A stretch of 64,000 nt of DNA from Sedimentisphaerales bacterium (GCA_016932095.1 JAFGDN010000089.1:1-64000); one strand, 5' to 3'. Counted from the stretch's first letter, positions 1 through 9,377 are shown. Translations and numbers: made by a program. The notes: generated by a model from the letters alone, not told the origin.

Positions 1-486
1 ATGGGAAGTGCGCTTTGTTTTGAAAATCCCTCCTGCTAAAATATCAAAAAAACCCTAACTTTGAGAAAACGGGGCGTTATGCAGGAAAACGCCTTATTAT
101 AAGCCCTTCTTTTGTTTTAATCGCGCCTGTCCGGCTTTAACCGCGGTAAATTTCAATAGAAAGCCCGATATCGAAATCCCAGGTATCAAACAAGGTCCAA
201 ATTGCGAATAACAAATCTCCAAAGGGTTTTCGTCGTGTGTGTTTGTTTGGCAGCTCGAATCTGGAATTTGTGTGAAGCGCCGGATTTGCAGCTTTTTATT
301 TAGAATGAGATTTGCGGTCTCGGCAGGAAAAAGTTTTGAGAATTTTTATTGTCAAGGGTTGCACGGAATATATAATCGGGAATTTATAAAAGCTGGAACG
401 TCTCGACAGCCGGCTTTGTTGCAGGCAATGTCAGAATAACAATTTTAAGGAGACGTTTAGTCGGTAAATAGGAGATTTACGCGGAA
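1..486. other. non-coding leader region upstream of pdaD
   Basis: I see no convincing gene here. A 66-codon open frame at 239-439 lacks a ribosome binding site and resembles nothing known to me. The stretch probably carries the promoter and 5' leader of the arginine decarboxylase gene. Confidence 0.5.
349..376 (+). promoter_or_regulatory. candidate sigma-70 promoter for pdaD-speB
   Basis: TTGTCA (349-354) and a perfect TATAAT (371-376) are separated by 16 bases, about 110 bases before the pdaD start. No promoter mapping is available, so this is consensus matching only. Confidence 0.45.
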
Positions 487-1038
487 ATGAGAAATCTGGT
501 TCCAACGAAGGTGTTTTTGACCAAGGGTGTCGGGAGGCACAAGTACAAGTTAAAATCATTCGAGGACGCCCTTCGCGCGGCGGGCGTCGCTCAGCAAAAC
601 CTCGTGCAGGTTTCGTCGATACTGCCTCCCCGGTGCAAGGTAATCAGCCGGGAGGCGGGACTGAAACGCCTGACCCCGGGCGAGATATGCTATTGCGTTA
701 TGGCGAGGGCGGAAACCGACGAGCACGGCCGATTAGTCGGCGCATCGGTCGGATTAGCCATGCCGAAAGACCGCAACAACTGGGGCTACCTCAGCGAGGT
801 CCACGGCTACGGTATGAACGAGCAGGAGGCGGCGGACCTATCCGAAGACCTCGCCGCGGGGATGCTGGGGACGACGCTCGGCCTGGAGGTTGACACGAAC
901 AAGGCATGGTCGGAAAAAGAGCAGGTCTATAAATCCAGCGGCCTGATAATCAGGACAAGCAATATCACCCAGACCGCACGCGGTATGAGGGAGCTCTGGA
1001 CGACGACCGTTGCGATAGCGATGTTTTTGTTTGACTAA
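487..1038 (+). CDS. pdaD: pyruvoyl-dependent arginine decarboxylase
   Basis: Decarboxylates arginine to agmatine, the first step of the agmatine route to putrescine. The 183-residue length and the segment VSSILPP (residues 42-48) match the archaeal-type PvlArgDC family. In that family the proenzyme cleaves itself between the two serines (here Ser43-Ser44) and the second becomes the pyruvoyl group. The downstream GEICYCVMA and the C-terminal TTVAIAMFLFD also fit. The ATG at 487 has AGGAG 12 bases upstream. The agmatinase gene follows 84 bases later in the same direction, so the two supply consecutive reactions. The family is typical of archaea but also occurs in some bacteria such as chlamydiae and planctomycetes. 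Confidence 0.93.
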   Translation: MRNLVPTKVFLTKGVGRHKYKLKSFEDALRAAGVAQQNLVQVSSILPPRCKVISREAGLKRLTPGEICYCVMARAETDEHGRLVGASVGLAMPKDRNNWGYLSEVHGYGMNEQEAADLSEDLAAGMLGTTLGLEVDTNKAWSEKEQVYKSSGLIIRTSNITQTARGMRELWTTTVAIAMFLFD

Positions 1039-1115
1039 TTTCACCGCAGAGCTCACTGAGAACGCAGAGAAAAAATATAAAGAAAACTCTGCGTGCCCTG
1101 TGGTTTCTGCGGCAA
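1039..1115. repeat. palindromic dispersed repeat, compact form (ACCGCAGAG family)
   Basis: Left arm (1039-1069, core ACCGCAGAG...AACGCAGAG) and right arm (1088-1115, core CTCTGCGTGCCC...TCTGCGGCA) are imperfect reverse complements separated by about 18 bases. The unit begins one base after the pdaD stop and ends just before the agmatinase start. Related arms occur inside gcvT (45540) and around the SIR2-like gene (46782-46817, 47806-47854). Confidence 0.75.
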
Positions 1116-1122
1116 GACAAAT

Positions 1123-1977
1123 ATGAAAAAATCACTGTTTCTAAGCGACATCCCGGCACAATACCGCGACCCGGCAACCGCTAAAGTGGTAATCGTTCCC
1201 GTTCCATACGACGCGACGAGCAGCTGGGTCAAAGGCGCCGACAAAGGCCCCGCGGCGATACTCGACGCCTCGGCAACCGTCGAGAACTACGACATCGAAT
1301 GTGATTGCGAGCCGTATAAGGTGGGCATATTCACTGATAAGACGGTGAATGAGAAACGAACGCCGGAAAAAATGGCTGCAGCGGTCGAAAAAAGAATCAG
1401 CCAGCATCTTTCGGCCAACAGATTCCCGATTGTCTTAGGCGGCGAACATTCCGTCAGTATCGGCGCGATTGCGGCGCAGGTGAAAAAATACAAAAAGCTG
1501 ACCGTTTTACAATTAGACGCCCACGCCGACCTCCGCGACAAATACCACGGCTCGAAATTCAACCACGCCTGTGTTATGGCGCGTGCCCGGGACCTCTGCA
1601 AAACCGTCCAGGTCGGCATTCGCAGTATGGACCTTTCCGAAAAACCGCGAGTCAAAAAAAACAACGTATTTTTCGCTGAAAAGATTCAGGGCGGCCGAAA
1701 CTGGATTAGCAAAGTCGTATCCCTGCTTGAGAGAAATGTTTACGTCACAATTGACCTCGACGTTTTCGACCCTTCGATTATGCCCTCAACGGGAACCCCC
1801 GAGCCGGGCGGTTTATTGTGGTATGAGACGCTCGATTTGCTCCGGCAGGTGTTCCGCAATGCAAACGTTACCGGCTTCGATGTCGTCGAAATGTGCCCGA
1901 ATCCCGCCAATAAAGCCCCCGATTTTCTCGCTGCGAAACTTATCTACAAGCTGATAAGCTACAAATTTGCAAAATAA
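1123..1977 (+). CDS. speB: agmatinase (arginase/ureohydrolase family)
   Basis: Hydrolyses agmatine to putrescine and urea, following PdaD. The binuclear manganese motifs of the ureohydrolase family are all visible: GGEHSVS, DAHADLRD and IDLDVFDPS, and the length (284 residues) is normal. A GTG 30 bases upstream (1093) would extend the frame, but those codons fall inside the palindromic repeat, so I chose the ATG at 1123 (MKKSLFLSD). The stop is 26 bases before the next gene's chosen start. Confidence 0.92.
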   Translation: MKKSLFLSDIPAQYRDPATAKVVIVPVPYDATSSWVKGADKGPAAILDASATVENYDIECDCEPYKVGIFTDKTVNEKRTPEKMAAAVEKRISQHLSANRFPIVLGGEHSVSIGAIAAQVKKYKKLTVLQLDAHADLRDKYHGSKFNHACVMARARDLCKTVQVGIRSMDLSEKPRVKKNNVFFAEKIQGGRNWISKVVSLLERNVYVTIDLDVFDPSIMPSTGTPEPGGLLWYETLDLLRQVFRNANVTGFDVVEMCPNPANKAPDFLAAKLIYKLISYKFAK

Positions 1978-2002
1978 ACTTTTACTCAAACCAGAAAGGA
2001 TT

Positions 2003-3553
2003 ATGTATAATCCCCGCGCAGAAATTATGAATGCGAGAATGAGGAAAATAGCGGTCTTTATCGTCGTGGCTATCCTTCCCGCAGGCGTCTGCAAGGCCGG
2101 CGACGTAAATCAGCCGGACCCAAATGAGATAAAATTACTGACGGACGTTTATGCGGGCATCGGTATCGCAGGCACAAAAGGAGGCGACTACGGCCTGCAA
2201 ACGACAAGAAAAATGCATTTCGATATTATGAACGTCCAGGAATGGTTTTTGCACCTCGGATTCGAGGAAATCTCCCTCTATGACTATTCGCCGAGCCAGA
2301 TGTTCCACGTAATAGGATACATCTCCGGCGGCTTTGAAACCGATAAAGGCAGATTCAGCTTGTTCTGGGATCATACCTGCCATAATCCGGTCAGACAATT
2401 TCCCGAAAATAAAAAAAATGTCATTCGCTGGAACGAGCTGGGCATCGGCTACGAAACCACCGGTATGAGATTCGGCCACGAAAACGACGGCATCGACTTT
2501 GACAACTCATCAGAGTGGCTGCGCCAGCTCAACTGGAAGGCCTCTTTGGCCAACGTCTGGATGAGACACAAAAACGATTACGATTATATGTTCAAATTCG
2601 GGATAAGAGACGACTTTTTAAGAATCCGCAACAATATCTTTTACGTTCAATTCAAGCTGGATACGATATATGACGACCGGGGGACCAATTTCAATTATTT
2701 CGTCGAAGCAGGCGACAGAATGTTACTGACCAGAAACATCTCTTTCGTGCCGTTCGTTTCTTACGAGAGTTACAACGACTGGTATGGAATGGACGACGGG
2801 GAAGATTTTTTCTTTTACGGCCTGCGACTTGAGGCCGCGCTGGAAGCCGACAGCTCCCTGAAGAACGTCTTCGAAGAAAATAAATCGCAGAGGGAACCCG
2901 TCTTCTCTTCCGCAGAGCCGACCTTCCGGTTTAACGTCAGCGCCGGCTATAACACAAATTTGCAGGGCACACATAAAGATTCCAGAAGCAGCGACGTTTT
3001 CTTTGACCTGGATATCCTCAAATTCGGCGACGACAAGGTTCTTACTCTCAATACCTATGCCGGGATTCATACCCCAACCGGCGCGTTTAATATCCGAAGC
3101 GTTGTTTACAAAATCGGCCCCTCATTGAAAATTGACCTCGATGAGTACTATTTACGTTTCCTCCATACGTATTCTTGTCTGTATGGGTATGAACATTCAG
3201 GCGTCATTAGAAATTACAACTTCCTCGGCGCAGAGATTGGTAAAGACGCCCAGTTAAGCTGGAATTTCGGGGCCGGGGTATTTCCCACAACAACCCGTTT
3301 TGATTACGACGCTCTTTTGCGGGCAACACTGGGCTACGATTTTTCCACGGATGGGATTACGCCCTATATCAACAGTTCTTTGATTTACCTGATTGGGGAT
3401 GATTCGGTAACAGGCAATGCCCTCGAAGGCGGCCTTAAAATACCGAGCAGGGACGGCTCTTTTATTGTCTATCTTCGACAGGAAAACAGCTTCGATGTCT
3501 TTCGATTCGGCAAAGGTGAGCAGCGATGGCTGGGCTTACGCCTGGTCTTTTAG
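2003..3553 (+). CDS. predicted secreted outer-membrane beta-barrel protein
   Basis: Family not recognised. A hydrophobic signal segment (MRKIAVFIVVAILPAG, ending near CKAG|D) is followed by about 480 residues rich in alternating aromatic/polar beta strands. The last residues (WLGLRLVF) end in phenylalanine, the usual terminal signature of outer-membrane beta-barrels. It is probably a pore or surface protein. The start is uncertain: ATG 2003 has AGAAAGGA only 2 bases away, while ATG 2027 or 2039 would place the signal peptide closer to the N-terminus. Its 3' end overlaps the convergent cca gene by 4 bases. Confidence 0.65.
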   Translation: MYNPRAEIMNARMRKIAVFIVVAILPAGVCKAGDVNQPDPNEIKLLTDVYAGIGIAGTKGGDYGLQTTRKMHFDIMNVQEWFLHLGFEEISLYDYSPSQMFHVIGYISGGFETDKGRFSLFWDHTCHNPVRQFPENKKNVIRWNELGIGYETTGMRFGHENDGIDFDNSSEWLRQLNWKASLANVWMRHKNDYDYMFKFGIRDDFLRIRNNIFYVQFKLDTIYDDRGTNFNYFVEAGDRMLLTRNISFVPFVSYESYNDWYGMDDGEDFFFYGLRLEAALEADSSLKNVFEENKSQREPVFSSAEPTFRFNVSAGYNTNLQGTHKDSRSSDVFFDLDILKFGDDKVLTLNTYAGIHTPTGAFNIRSVVYKIGPSLKIDLDEYYLRFLHTYSCLYGYEHSGVIRNYNFLGAEIGKDAQLSWNFGAGVFPTTTRFDYDALLRATLGYDFSTDGITPYINSSLIYLIGDDSVTGNALEGGLKIPSRDGSFIVYLRQENSFDVFRFGKGEQRWLGLRLVF

Positions 3554-4767
3554 TCAACGTCTTTTTTATGAGATTGAAGCCACTTTGTCGCCCAATGTCT
3601 TGCCTGCTCGGCTGATTGTAACTGCCCCTCTAATTGTGCGATATACATTTCGCGAGCCAACTGACCGAGAGCGGGCCCGGGAACCGCGCCTAATGCTATA
3701 AGGTTGTGGCCGTTCAATATCGGCTTGGGTCGCAACTCCACGCCCTTCAACTGCCTTATTTTCTTCCGCAGTTTGACCAGCGGGCTGATGCTTTGACTGC
3801 TCGTTTTTTGAATCGCTTTCTGCAACGCGAAAAGGTCTTCAAAATACGGGCCGCTCGCTGTTAATTTCAACTCGGCCAACGACAAATCCTTCAGCAGCTT
3901 GCCCCGATTATCCAGCAAAAATTCGATATGCTTGTGTTGGTTCCTGCTGAGCTTCAGGAACTCGCATTTTTCAAGTGCGAAGGAGGTTTCAAAACCCGTG
4001 AATAACGCTGCAAGGCCGAGAGGGAAACCGATTGTTTTAGGCAGGTAATTCAACACTTGCACGGCAAACCCGCTACCTGGGCCGGTAAAACCGGGGAAAA
4101 TAAAGCCGGCCAATCCCGTTTCAATCAAAAGCTGCGCCCCTTTTGCCCGGCTGGGGCTGACGAGAATGCCTTCGAGCTCGGTCGCGATACGTTCGCCGCT
4201 GATTTTCGTAATGTTCCCTGCCCCTTCGTATATTGCGGCCCAGGTCTTCGGCTCGATTGAAAATCCCAGTTGCGTTGAGAAGCGCAGCGCCCGCAGCATT
4301 CGCAAATAATCCTCGCTGAACCTTTCAGCCGGCTTGCCTGCGGTGCGAATGAGTCCTTTTTTGAGGTCCGCCTGTCCGCCATAGTAATCAATCACTTTTT
4401 TGGCGATGGGGTCGTAGAACATCGTATTGATTGTGAAGTCCCTTCGAGCCGCGTCTTTTTTGGCAGTAGCGAAACTGACCTTTGTCGGGTGACGGCCATC
4501 CTCGTAACCGGATTCCGTCCTGAATGTAGCAACCTCGATTTGTAACTTGTCGATGAGAACGACTACAACGCCGAATTTCGCCCCGACCCTGAGCGTCCTG
4601 CGAAAAATCCTTGTAACGTCATTCGGCTTGGCGTCTGTCGCCACGTCATAATCGCTTGGCCGTCTCTTCAGGAGCATATCGCGGACGCACCCCCCCGCCA
4701 GAAGCGCCTCGAATCCCGCCTCGCGCAATCGCCTGACAATTTCAACCGCTGCCTGCCTGTTAGTCAT
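3550..4767 (-). CDS. cca: CCA-adding tRNA nucleotidyltransferase / poly(A) polymerase family
   Basis: Class II nucleotidyltransferase that adds CCA to tRNA 3' ends (or A tails to RNA). The head domain shows LAGGCVRDMLL followed by SDYDVATDA, which holds the catalytic aspartate pair. Next come RRDFTINTMFYDP and the tRNA-binding signature DYLRMLRALRFSTQLGF. Length is 405 residues. The ATG at 4767 overlaps the rsmD stop as ATGA, so the two genes are translationally coupled. An upstream in-frame start would lie inside rsmD. Residues alone cannot separate a CCA enzyme from a poly(A) polymerase. Confidence 0.88.
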   Translation of the reverse strand: MTNRQAAVEIVRRLREAGFEALLAGGCVRDMLLKRRPSDYDVATDAKPNDVTRIFRRTLRVGAKFGVVVVLIDKLQIEVATFRTESGYEDGRHPTKVSFATAKKDAARRDFTINTMFYDPIAKKVIDYYGGQADLKKGLIRTAGKPAERFSEDYLRMLRALRFSTQLGFSIEPKTWAAIYEGAGNITKISGERIATELEGILVSPSRAKGAQLLIETGLAGFIFPGFTGPGSGFAVQVLNYLPKTIGFPLGLAALFTGFETSFALEKCEFLKLSRNQHKHIEFLLDNRGKLLKDLSLAELKLTASGPYFEDLFALQKAIQKTSSQSISPLVKLRKKIRQLKGVELRPKPILNGHNLIALGAVPGPALGQLAREMYIAQLEGQLQSAEQARHWATKWLQSHKKDVD

Positions 4768-5345
4768 TTCTCTTTTTCTCTCCTCAAAATCGTAACCGCC
4801 ACAGTGCCCCAACGGCGCCTTTCGATGATTTTAAGCGACCCGTATGATTGCGACAAGTTTGTTCTCTCCTGCGTCCGCACGATAACAAAACCCTCTGCCG
4901 CGACCTGACCCGCCAAACGAGTCAAAAGCAATCCCAATGGCGAGCCGGCGGCCGTCTGGGCCGAATCGACGTATGGCGGGTCAACGAAAACAAGGTCATA
5001 CCGAGGGTGTTCGGTATCGGTTGGCAGCACGACTTTGAAAGCGTCTGCACGAATAACCTTCGATTGCTCGATAAAACCTGTTTTTTCGACGTTTTTCCGT
5101 AAAACCGCGGCGATTTTCGGATTTTGCTCAACAAACACAACAAAAGCCGCCCCCCTGCTCAGCGATTCAAGCCCGAGCGACCCGACGCCTGCGAACACGT
5201 CCGCGACGATTTTACCAGCCGGCAGGTCGTATTTTTGCAGCACGTCGAACAGCGATTGCTTCACACGGTCTATAATGGGTCTGCTCTCAAGGCCAGGAGG
5301 GCTGAAAAGCGTCATTCTGCGTTTTGCACCGGCGATAATTCTCAT
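4764..5345 (-). CDS. rsmD: 16S rRNA (guanine-N2)-methyltransferase RsmD
   Basis: Methylates G966 of 16S rRNA using S-adenosylmethionine. The N-terminal MRIIAGAKRRM, the segment SRPIIDRVKQSLFDVLQ, the SAM-binding VADVFAGVGSLGLESLSRGA and the catalytic VFVDPPY motif are in the family order. Length (193 residues) is standard. It is the first gene of a two-gene operon with cca. Confidence 0.92.
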   Translation of the reverse strand: MRIIAGAKRRMTLFSPPGLESRPIIDRVKQSLFDVLQKYDLPAGKIVADVFAGVGSLGLESLSRGAAFVVFVEQNPKIAAVLRKNVEKTGFIEQSKVIRADAFKVVLPTDTEHPRYDLVFVDPPYVDSAQTAAGSPLGLLLTRLAGQVAAEGFVIVRTQERTNLSQSYGSLKIIERRRWGTVAVTILRREKEK

Positions 5346-5468
5346 ACAGGAAAATTTTACTGCCAGCCGGCTCTACGGTCTATGTCAAAATTGCCGCAAA
5401 CCAAATCCTACTGCCGGCGTATGAATTATAAAGAGAAAAACTTAAGAAATATTTGAAAGGAGTAAATT

Positions 5469-6077
5469 ATGCGTCTTCAGGGAATAGTAAGCGCGGCATT
5501 TCTAACGTCGATTTTGATTGCAGGACCCTATATCCTCGCCGAGGAAGAAAAACAGGCAGTCAATAAGGCACCCGATTTTACTCTGACCAACTACGATGGT
5601 AAAACGGTTAAGCTATCTGACTTGACAGGAAAAATCGTCGTGCTCGAATGGTTCAATTACGAATGTCCGTTCGTGAAATATCACTACGAAAAGGCATCAA
5701 CCTCGCAGAACATTGCGGCCAAATACAAGGATAAAAACGTTGTGTGGCTCGCTATTAACAGCACCAAACATCTGGAAACTCAAAAGAACAAGGAATATGC
5801 TGAAAAGTTCAAAATTGATTTTCCAATCCTCGATGACAGAACAGGCACAACGGGAAGGGCCTATGGCGCAGAAAGAACACCGCACATCTTCATCATCGAT
5901 GCTAAAGGTAATATCGCGTATAGAGGGGCGATTGATAACGCCCCGTTAGGCAAAGTGGCCGACGGCGAGAAGGTCATCAATTACGCCGAAAAGGCGCTCG
6001 ATGAGCTGACGGAAGGCAAAGCAGTAACCACGGCCGAAACCAAGCCATACGGCTGCACAGTTAAGTACGCAAAATAG
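5469..6077 (+). CDS. secreted thioredoxin-fold redoxin (AhpC/TSA-TlpA type)
   Basis: Probably an extracytoplasmic thiol oxidoreductase or peroxiredoxin-like protein. An N-terminal signal segment (residues 1-24) is followed by [22 protein letters not shown], typical of redoxins. The active-site loop NYECPFV holds Cys66, and a second cysteine (Cys196, PYGCTVKY) near the C-terminus could be the resolving thiol. The cis-proline segment RTPHIFII is present. A strong ribosome binding site (AAAGGAG) precedes the ATG. The methionine sulfoxide reductase gene follows 35 bases later, suggesting a joint oxidative-repair role outside the cytoplasm. Confidence 0.82.
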   Translation: MRLQGIVSAAFLTSILIAGPYILAEEEKQAVNKAPDFTLTNYDGKTVKLSDLTGKIVVLEWFNYECPFVKYHYEKASTSQNIAAKYKDKNVVWLAINSTKHLETQKNKEYAEKFKIDFPILDDRTGTTGRAYGAERTPHIFIIDAKGNIAYRGAIDNAPLGKVADGEKVINYAEKALDELTEGKAVTTAETKPYGCTVKYAK

Positions 6078-6112
6078 ATGTAAAGGAACTGGTTTCGTTG
6101 AAGGGTGTGAAA

Positions 6113-6682
6113 ATGAACAGGTTATGGTTAATCGCGCTGCTCGCTGGTTTTGTCGCCGTGATATTAATAGGCGCTGCGGCGCAGAAAAAATCGGGCGGCT
6201 CGGCGAGGGGCTGCCCTATTCTTTGTTTGTTCAAAGGAGATAAATCTCGTCAAATGGCTAAAGACGCAATAAACGAAAATGAATCTTTGAAAAAAAAGCT
6301 CACCCCGCTGCAATACGCGGTTACTCAGAAAAAAGCGACGGAAGTGCCCTTCACGGGCAAGTACGATAACTTTTTCGAGCGAGGTAAATACATCTGCGTC
6401 GTTTGCGGGAACGAATTATTCGCCTCCGATTCCAAGTTCGATTCCGGCTGCGGCTGGCCAAGCTTCTCGTCGCCGGCCGATGAGAATAACGTTACCGAGG
6501 AAACCGATACCAGTTTCGGGATGAGCAGGACTGAGGTTATCTGCAGTAAATGCGGGGCGCATTTAGGGCACGTTTTCAATGACGGACCTCAGCCGACGGG
6601 CCTGCGTTATTGCATCAATTCCGCAGCACTGGATTTCAACGATAGCGACCCGAATTCTAAACAGAACTCACCAAAGCGGTAA
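6113..6682 (+). CDS. msrB: membrane-anchored peptide-methionine (R)-S-oxide reductase
   Basis: Reduces methionine-R-sulfoxide in proteins. The N-terminal 23 residues form a signal anchor, so the enzyme likely faces the periplasm. The MsrB domain starts near [10 protein letters not shown] (residue 63). It has the two zinc CxxC pairs (Cys95/Cys98 and Cys144/Cys147), GCGWPSF, and the catalytic cysteine in [11 protein letters not shown] (Cys167). ATG 6113 with GAAGGG 8 bases upstream is preferred to the TTG at 6098. Its 3' end overlaps the convergent HYExAFE gene by 26 bases. Confidence 0.92.
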   Translation: MNRLWLIALLAGFVAVILIGAAAQKKSGGSARGCPILCLFKGDKSRQMAKDAINENESLKKKLTPLQYAVTQKKATEVPFTGKYDNFFERGKYICVVCGNELFASDSKFDSGCGWPSFSSPADENNVTEETDTSFGMSRTEVICSKCGAHLGHVFNDGPQPTGLRYCINSAALDFNDSDPNSKQNSPKR

Positions 6683-7178
6683 CGGGCTTTGCGCAAAGCC
6701 GGAACTTCTCAGCCGACAGCGTAACCGTCTTCCATTTCGGGCTGCGCTGCTTCATATATTTTATGTAGTCGGCCAGGCGAACCGCGAAAAACAAATACCG
6801 GCCGTTGTCATATTCGAATGTGTCCCTGCCGTCGAAATCCACGTCAACGTTCTGCGACTTATACGCGAAGAAAAACATCGCGTCGTAATCCTCCCCTAAA
6901 ATCTTCTGCCACGCCGCCAAACCATCGACATCCTCGGTCGTAACCCAGCATTCCAGGCGAGACAACCCCGCAAACGTCGTCCCCTTGAATCGTCTCCCTT
7001 TTACCTCAGCGATAATTTTCTTACCCGAAGCCGGGCACAGAAGAAAATCAAAGCTTTTCAAATTCGATTGCTCATAGACGGGCTTATGCTGCTCGGCCGC
7101 AGGCACATATTCCACCTGGTTTTCAATCAGCCAGTTCTCGAACGCCCGTTCGTAATGATTGGGTGCTGATTCCTTCAT
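6657..7178 (-). CDS. HYExAFE family protein, predicted nuclease-like fold
   Basis: The family is named for the motif seen here as HYERAFE (residues 8-14). Known members are, as far as I recall, confined to planctomycetes and have no established function. The core FDFLL...IIAEVKGR (Asp44, Glu58, Lys60) has the D-x(n)-E-x-K spacing of PD-(D/E)XK nucleases, so a DNA-cleaving or DNA-binding role is an inference. The gene begins inside the hisS stop codon (TAATG, one-base overlap), which implies coupled translation with hisS. Confidence 0.8.
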   Translation of the reverse strand: MKESAPNHYERAFENWLIENQVEYVPAAEQHKPVYEQSNLKSFDFLLCPASGKKIIAEVKGRRFKGTTFAGLSRLECWVTTEDVDGLAAWQKILGEDYDAMFFFAYKSQNVDVDFDGRDTFEYDNGRYLFFAVRLADYIKYMKQRSPKWKTVTLSAEKFRLCAKPVTALVSSV

Positions 7179-8473
7179 TAAAATTTTCCAGGATTCGCCA
7201 GAAATTCATTAAGCGGAACGGTCTTTTGATTGCCGGTTGACATGTCTTTCAAAACGATGTCCCCCGCCTTGAACTCATCGCCGATGATTATGCAGTATTT
7301 GGCGTTCCGCTCGCTTGCGGTCTTAAGCTGTTTAGACAAGCTCCCGGACTTATACGAGAATATCGTTTTGAATCCCAGTGTCCTCAACTGTGCGACCAGT
7401 TTTATCGTGTCGTCCAAAAGATTGTCCGCGACAGGCAATACGAAATAGTCCAGCGACCTCGCCGATATTTTCTGATTCAGCAGTCCTTTTTCGCTAAGCA
7501 GAATTTCAAGCACGCAGTCGCCCATACCCATCCCGGTGGCTGTAATTTTCGGTCCCCCGAAATCGTGCAGCAGGTTATCGAATCGTCCACCGCCGCAGAT
7601 TGCCCGCAGGTCTCCCTGAATATCGTGCACTTCAAAAACTATACCTGTATAATAAGCCAAACCCCGCACTATACCTGGGTCAAAGACACAATAGTCGCTT
7701 ATGCCCATCTGGCCCAGCCGGCTGGCGCAATCCTCAAGCTCTTTTATCGCAATGTCAAGCTCTCCGCCGGCATCTGGTTTTACAATGTTCTCGACTGAAG
7801 TTACCGACTGAGACCCCATAAAACTGATTACTTGTTCGGAGATCCTTTCACCCACCTGCTGTATAAGCGCCTCCGAGAACGCCTCCGCCGGTAATTTTGT
7901 CTTCTTATCCAAAAGCCCGTAAAGAGAATTAAGCTTCTCCTCCGAAATACCTATTTTTTTTAGCACTGCTGAAAGAAATTTTCGACTGGAAATTTTTACC
8001 TTTATGTCATTTGGCGTCAGGCCAACTTCGCGAAGGTAATCAACGGTCGTGAAAATCACCTCAGCGTCTGCCAGGACGCTGTCCTCGCCGATGATGTCTA
8101 TGTTCCACTGGAAAAATTCGCGCAGGCGGCCTTTCTGCGGGCGTTCGGCCCGGCATAATCGCGGCACGGAAAACCACTTGATTGGCTTGGGCAGGGTATT
8201 AATTCGCTGATTGACCATTCTTGCCAACGTCGGCGTTATTTCCGGTCTGATTGCCAAATCCCTGTCGCCGCGGTCCTTGAACGAAAAAAGCTGCTCGACG
8301 ATTTCATCCCCGCTTTTGATTTGATACATCTGTAAATATTCGAATATGGGTCCGTCGTATTCCTCGAAGCCGTTGCGGAGCGAGGCTCGCTTCCACCCAT
8401 CGACAATCCAGTTATGGATTGCCATCTCCTGCGGATAAAAATCACGCGTCCCTTTTACAGGCGGTATCTTCAT
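7178..8473 (-). CDS. hisS: histidine--tRNA ligase
   Basis: Charges tRNA-His. The class II motifs are clear: motif 1 near GTRDFYPQEM, motif 2 (FRAERPQKGRLREFFQWNIDI type), the histidine-specific GLAYYTGIVFEV and the motif 3 region around ATGMGMGD. The C-terminal anticodon-binding domain begins near LDYFVLPVAD. ATG 8473 (MKIPPVKGTRD) is preferred to the TTG three codons upstream. The gene is divergent from the RluA-type gene with only 70 bases between them. Confidence 0.95.
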   Translation of the reverse strand: MKIPPVKGTRDFYPQEMAIHNWIVDGWKRASLRNGFEEYDGPIFEYLQMYQIKSGDEIVEQLFSFKDRGDRDLAIRPEITPTLARMVNQRINTLPKPIKWFSVPRLCRAERPQKGRLREFFQWNIDIIGEDSVLADAEVIFTTVDYLREVGLTPNDIKVKISSRKFLSAVLKKIGISEEKLNSLYGLLDKKTKLPAEAFSEALIQQVGERISEQVISFMGSQSVTSVENIVKPDAGGELDIAIKELEDCASRLGQMGISDYCVFDPGIVRGLAYYTGIVFEVHDIQGDLRAICGGGRFDNLLHDFGGPKITATGMGMGDCVLEILLSEKGLLNQKISARSLDYFVLPVADNLLDDTIKLVAQLRTLGFKTIFSYKSGSLSKQLKTASERNAKYCIIIGDEFKAGDIVLKDMSTGNQKTVPLNEFLANPGKF

Positions 8474-8543
8474 TAAAAACAACCCTAACCATCAAATGAA
8501 AAATCGTGTAAAATATACGCGATTGAACGTCTAACGTCAAGAA

Positions 8544-9377
8544 ATGCAGCCGAATGTTATGAGAAAAGAAACAATTGAAATAATATATCAGGATAACGAC
8601 ATCTTCGTCATAAACAAGCCCGCGGGCGTGCCGGTAACTAAAGACCGGTCAGGAAAGCCCCAGCTTATCGATTTCTTAGCCGAGCAAATCGGCGACGCGC
8701 AAACGGCTCAACTGCGCCTCATTCACCGCTTAGACAAGGACACCAGCGGCGTTATGATTCTGGCGCGAAACCGCCCCGCCCAGCGAAAATTGGCCGACTA
8801 TTTTTTCGATAGGACCATCAAAAAAAACTATCTTGCTCTCGTCAAAGGGGCCGTTATCGAAAACCAGGGCGTCATCGATTCTCCCATCGGACACAGTAAA
8901 AAGCATCCTGAGCGCAAGGTGATAGATATCAGGCACGGCAAGCCATCAACTACCGAATGGCGGCTGCTTGCCAATTTCGGCCTTTGCTCTCTTTTGGCAG
9001 TAAGCCCTTTAACCGGCAGGACGCATCAGATTCGCATCCACCTCGCAAGCGTCGGCCTGCCCTTAGCCATTGACCCGCTATACGCGGGCAACTCTCCTCT
9101 TATGCTTTCGGAATTCAAAAAGGACTACCGTCTCGGCAAATTCCAGGAGGAAAAACCCCTTATCGACCGCCTCACCCTGCACGCCTATCAGATTGTCATT
9201 CCTGAATCTTTTGTCATTGCGAGCGAAGCGAAGCAATCTCCCTGTTTCGTCGCCCCCCTGGACAAGAAATTCAAGGCGACTGTTAAAATGCTTGCCAAGC
9301 ACAATCCAAAAGGCCCCGCCGCATTTATAAACAGCGAAGATTTCGAAAAAATCCTCAACTCTCGTCCCCTTGTTTAA
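8544..9377 (+). CDS. RluA-family pseudouridine synthase
   Basis: Isomerises uridine to pseudouridine in rRNA or tRNA. The catalytic signature HRLDKDTSG places the nucleophilic Asp at residue 64. NKPAGVPV, KNYLALVKG and LTGRTHQIRIHLA are all present. It lacks the S4 domain, so it resembles RluA/RluC-like short forms. Residues 223-232 (FVIASEAKQS) are the translation of a dispersed repeat arm (9212-9241) inserted in frame near the C-terminal end. The substrate site cannot be told from sequence. The start may be ATG 8544 or 8559. Confidence 0.9.
   Translation: MQPNVMRKETIEIIYQDNDIFVINKPAGVPVTKDRSGKPQLIDFLAEQIGDAQTAQLRLIHRLDKDTSGVMILARNRPAQRKLADYFFDRTIKKNYLALVKGAVIENQGVIDSPIGHSKKHPERKVIDIRHGKPSTTEWRLLANFGLCSLLAVSPLTGRTHQIRIHLASVGLPLAIDPLYAGNSPLMLSEFKKDYRLGKFQEEKPLIDRLTLHAYQIVIPESFVIASEAKQSPCFVAPLDKKFKATVKMLAKHNPKGPAAFINSEDFEKILNSRPLV
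9212..9241. repeat. in-frame dispersed repeat arm (TCATTGCGAGCGAAGC family)
   Basis: About 30 bases matching one arm of the long palindrome at 30962-31084. It lies inside the pseudouridine synthase gene and is read as IASEAKQS without breaking the frame. Confidence 0.75.

Noticed and set aside
239-439. 66-codon frame upstream of pdaD
   Set aside because: No ribosome site, no recognisable domain, and a likely promoter for pdaD lies within it.
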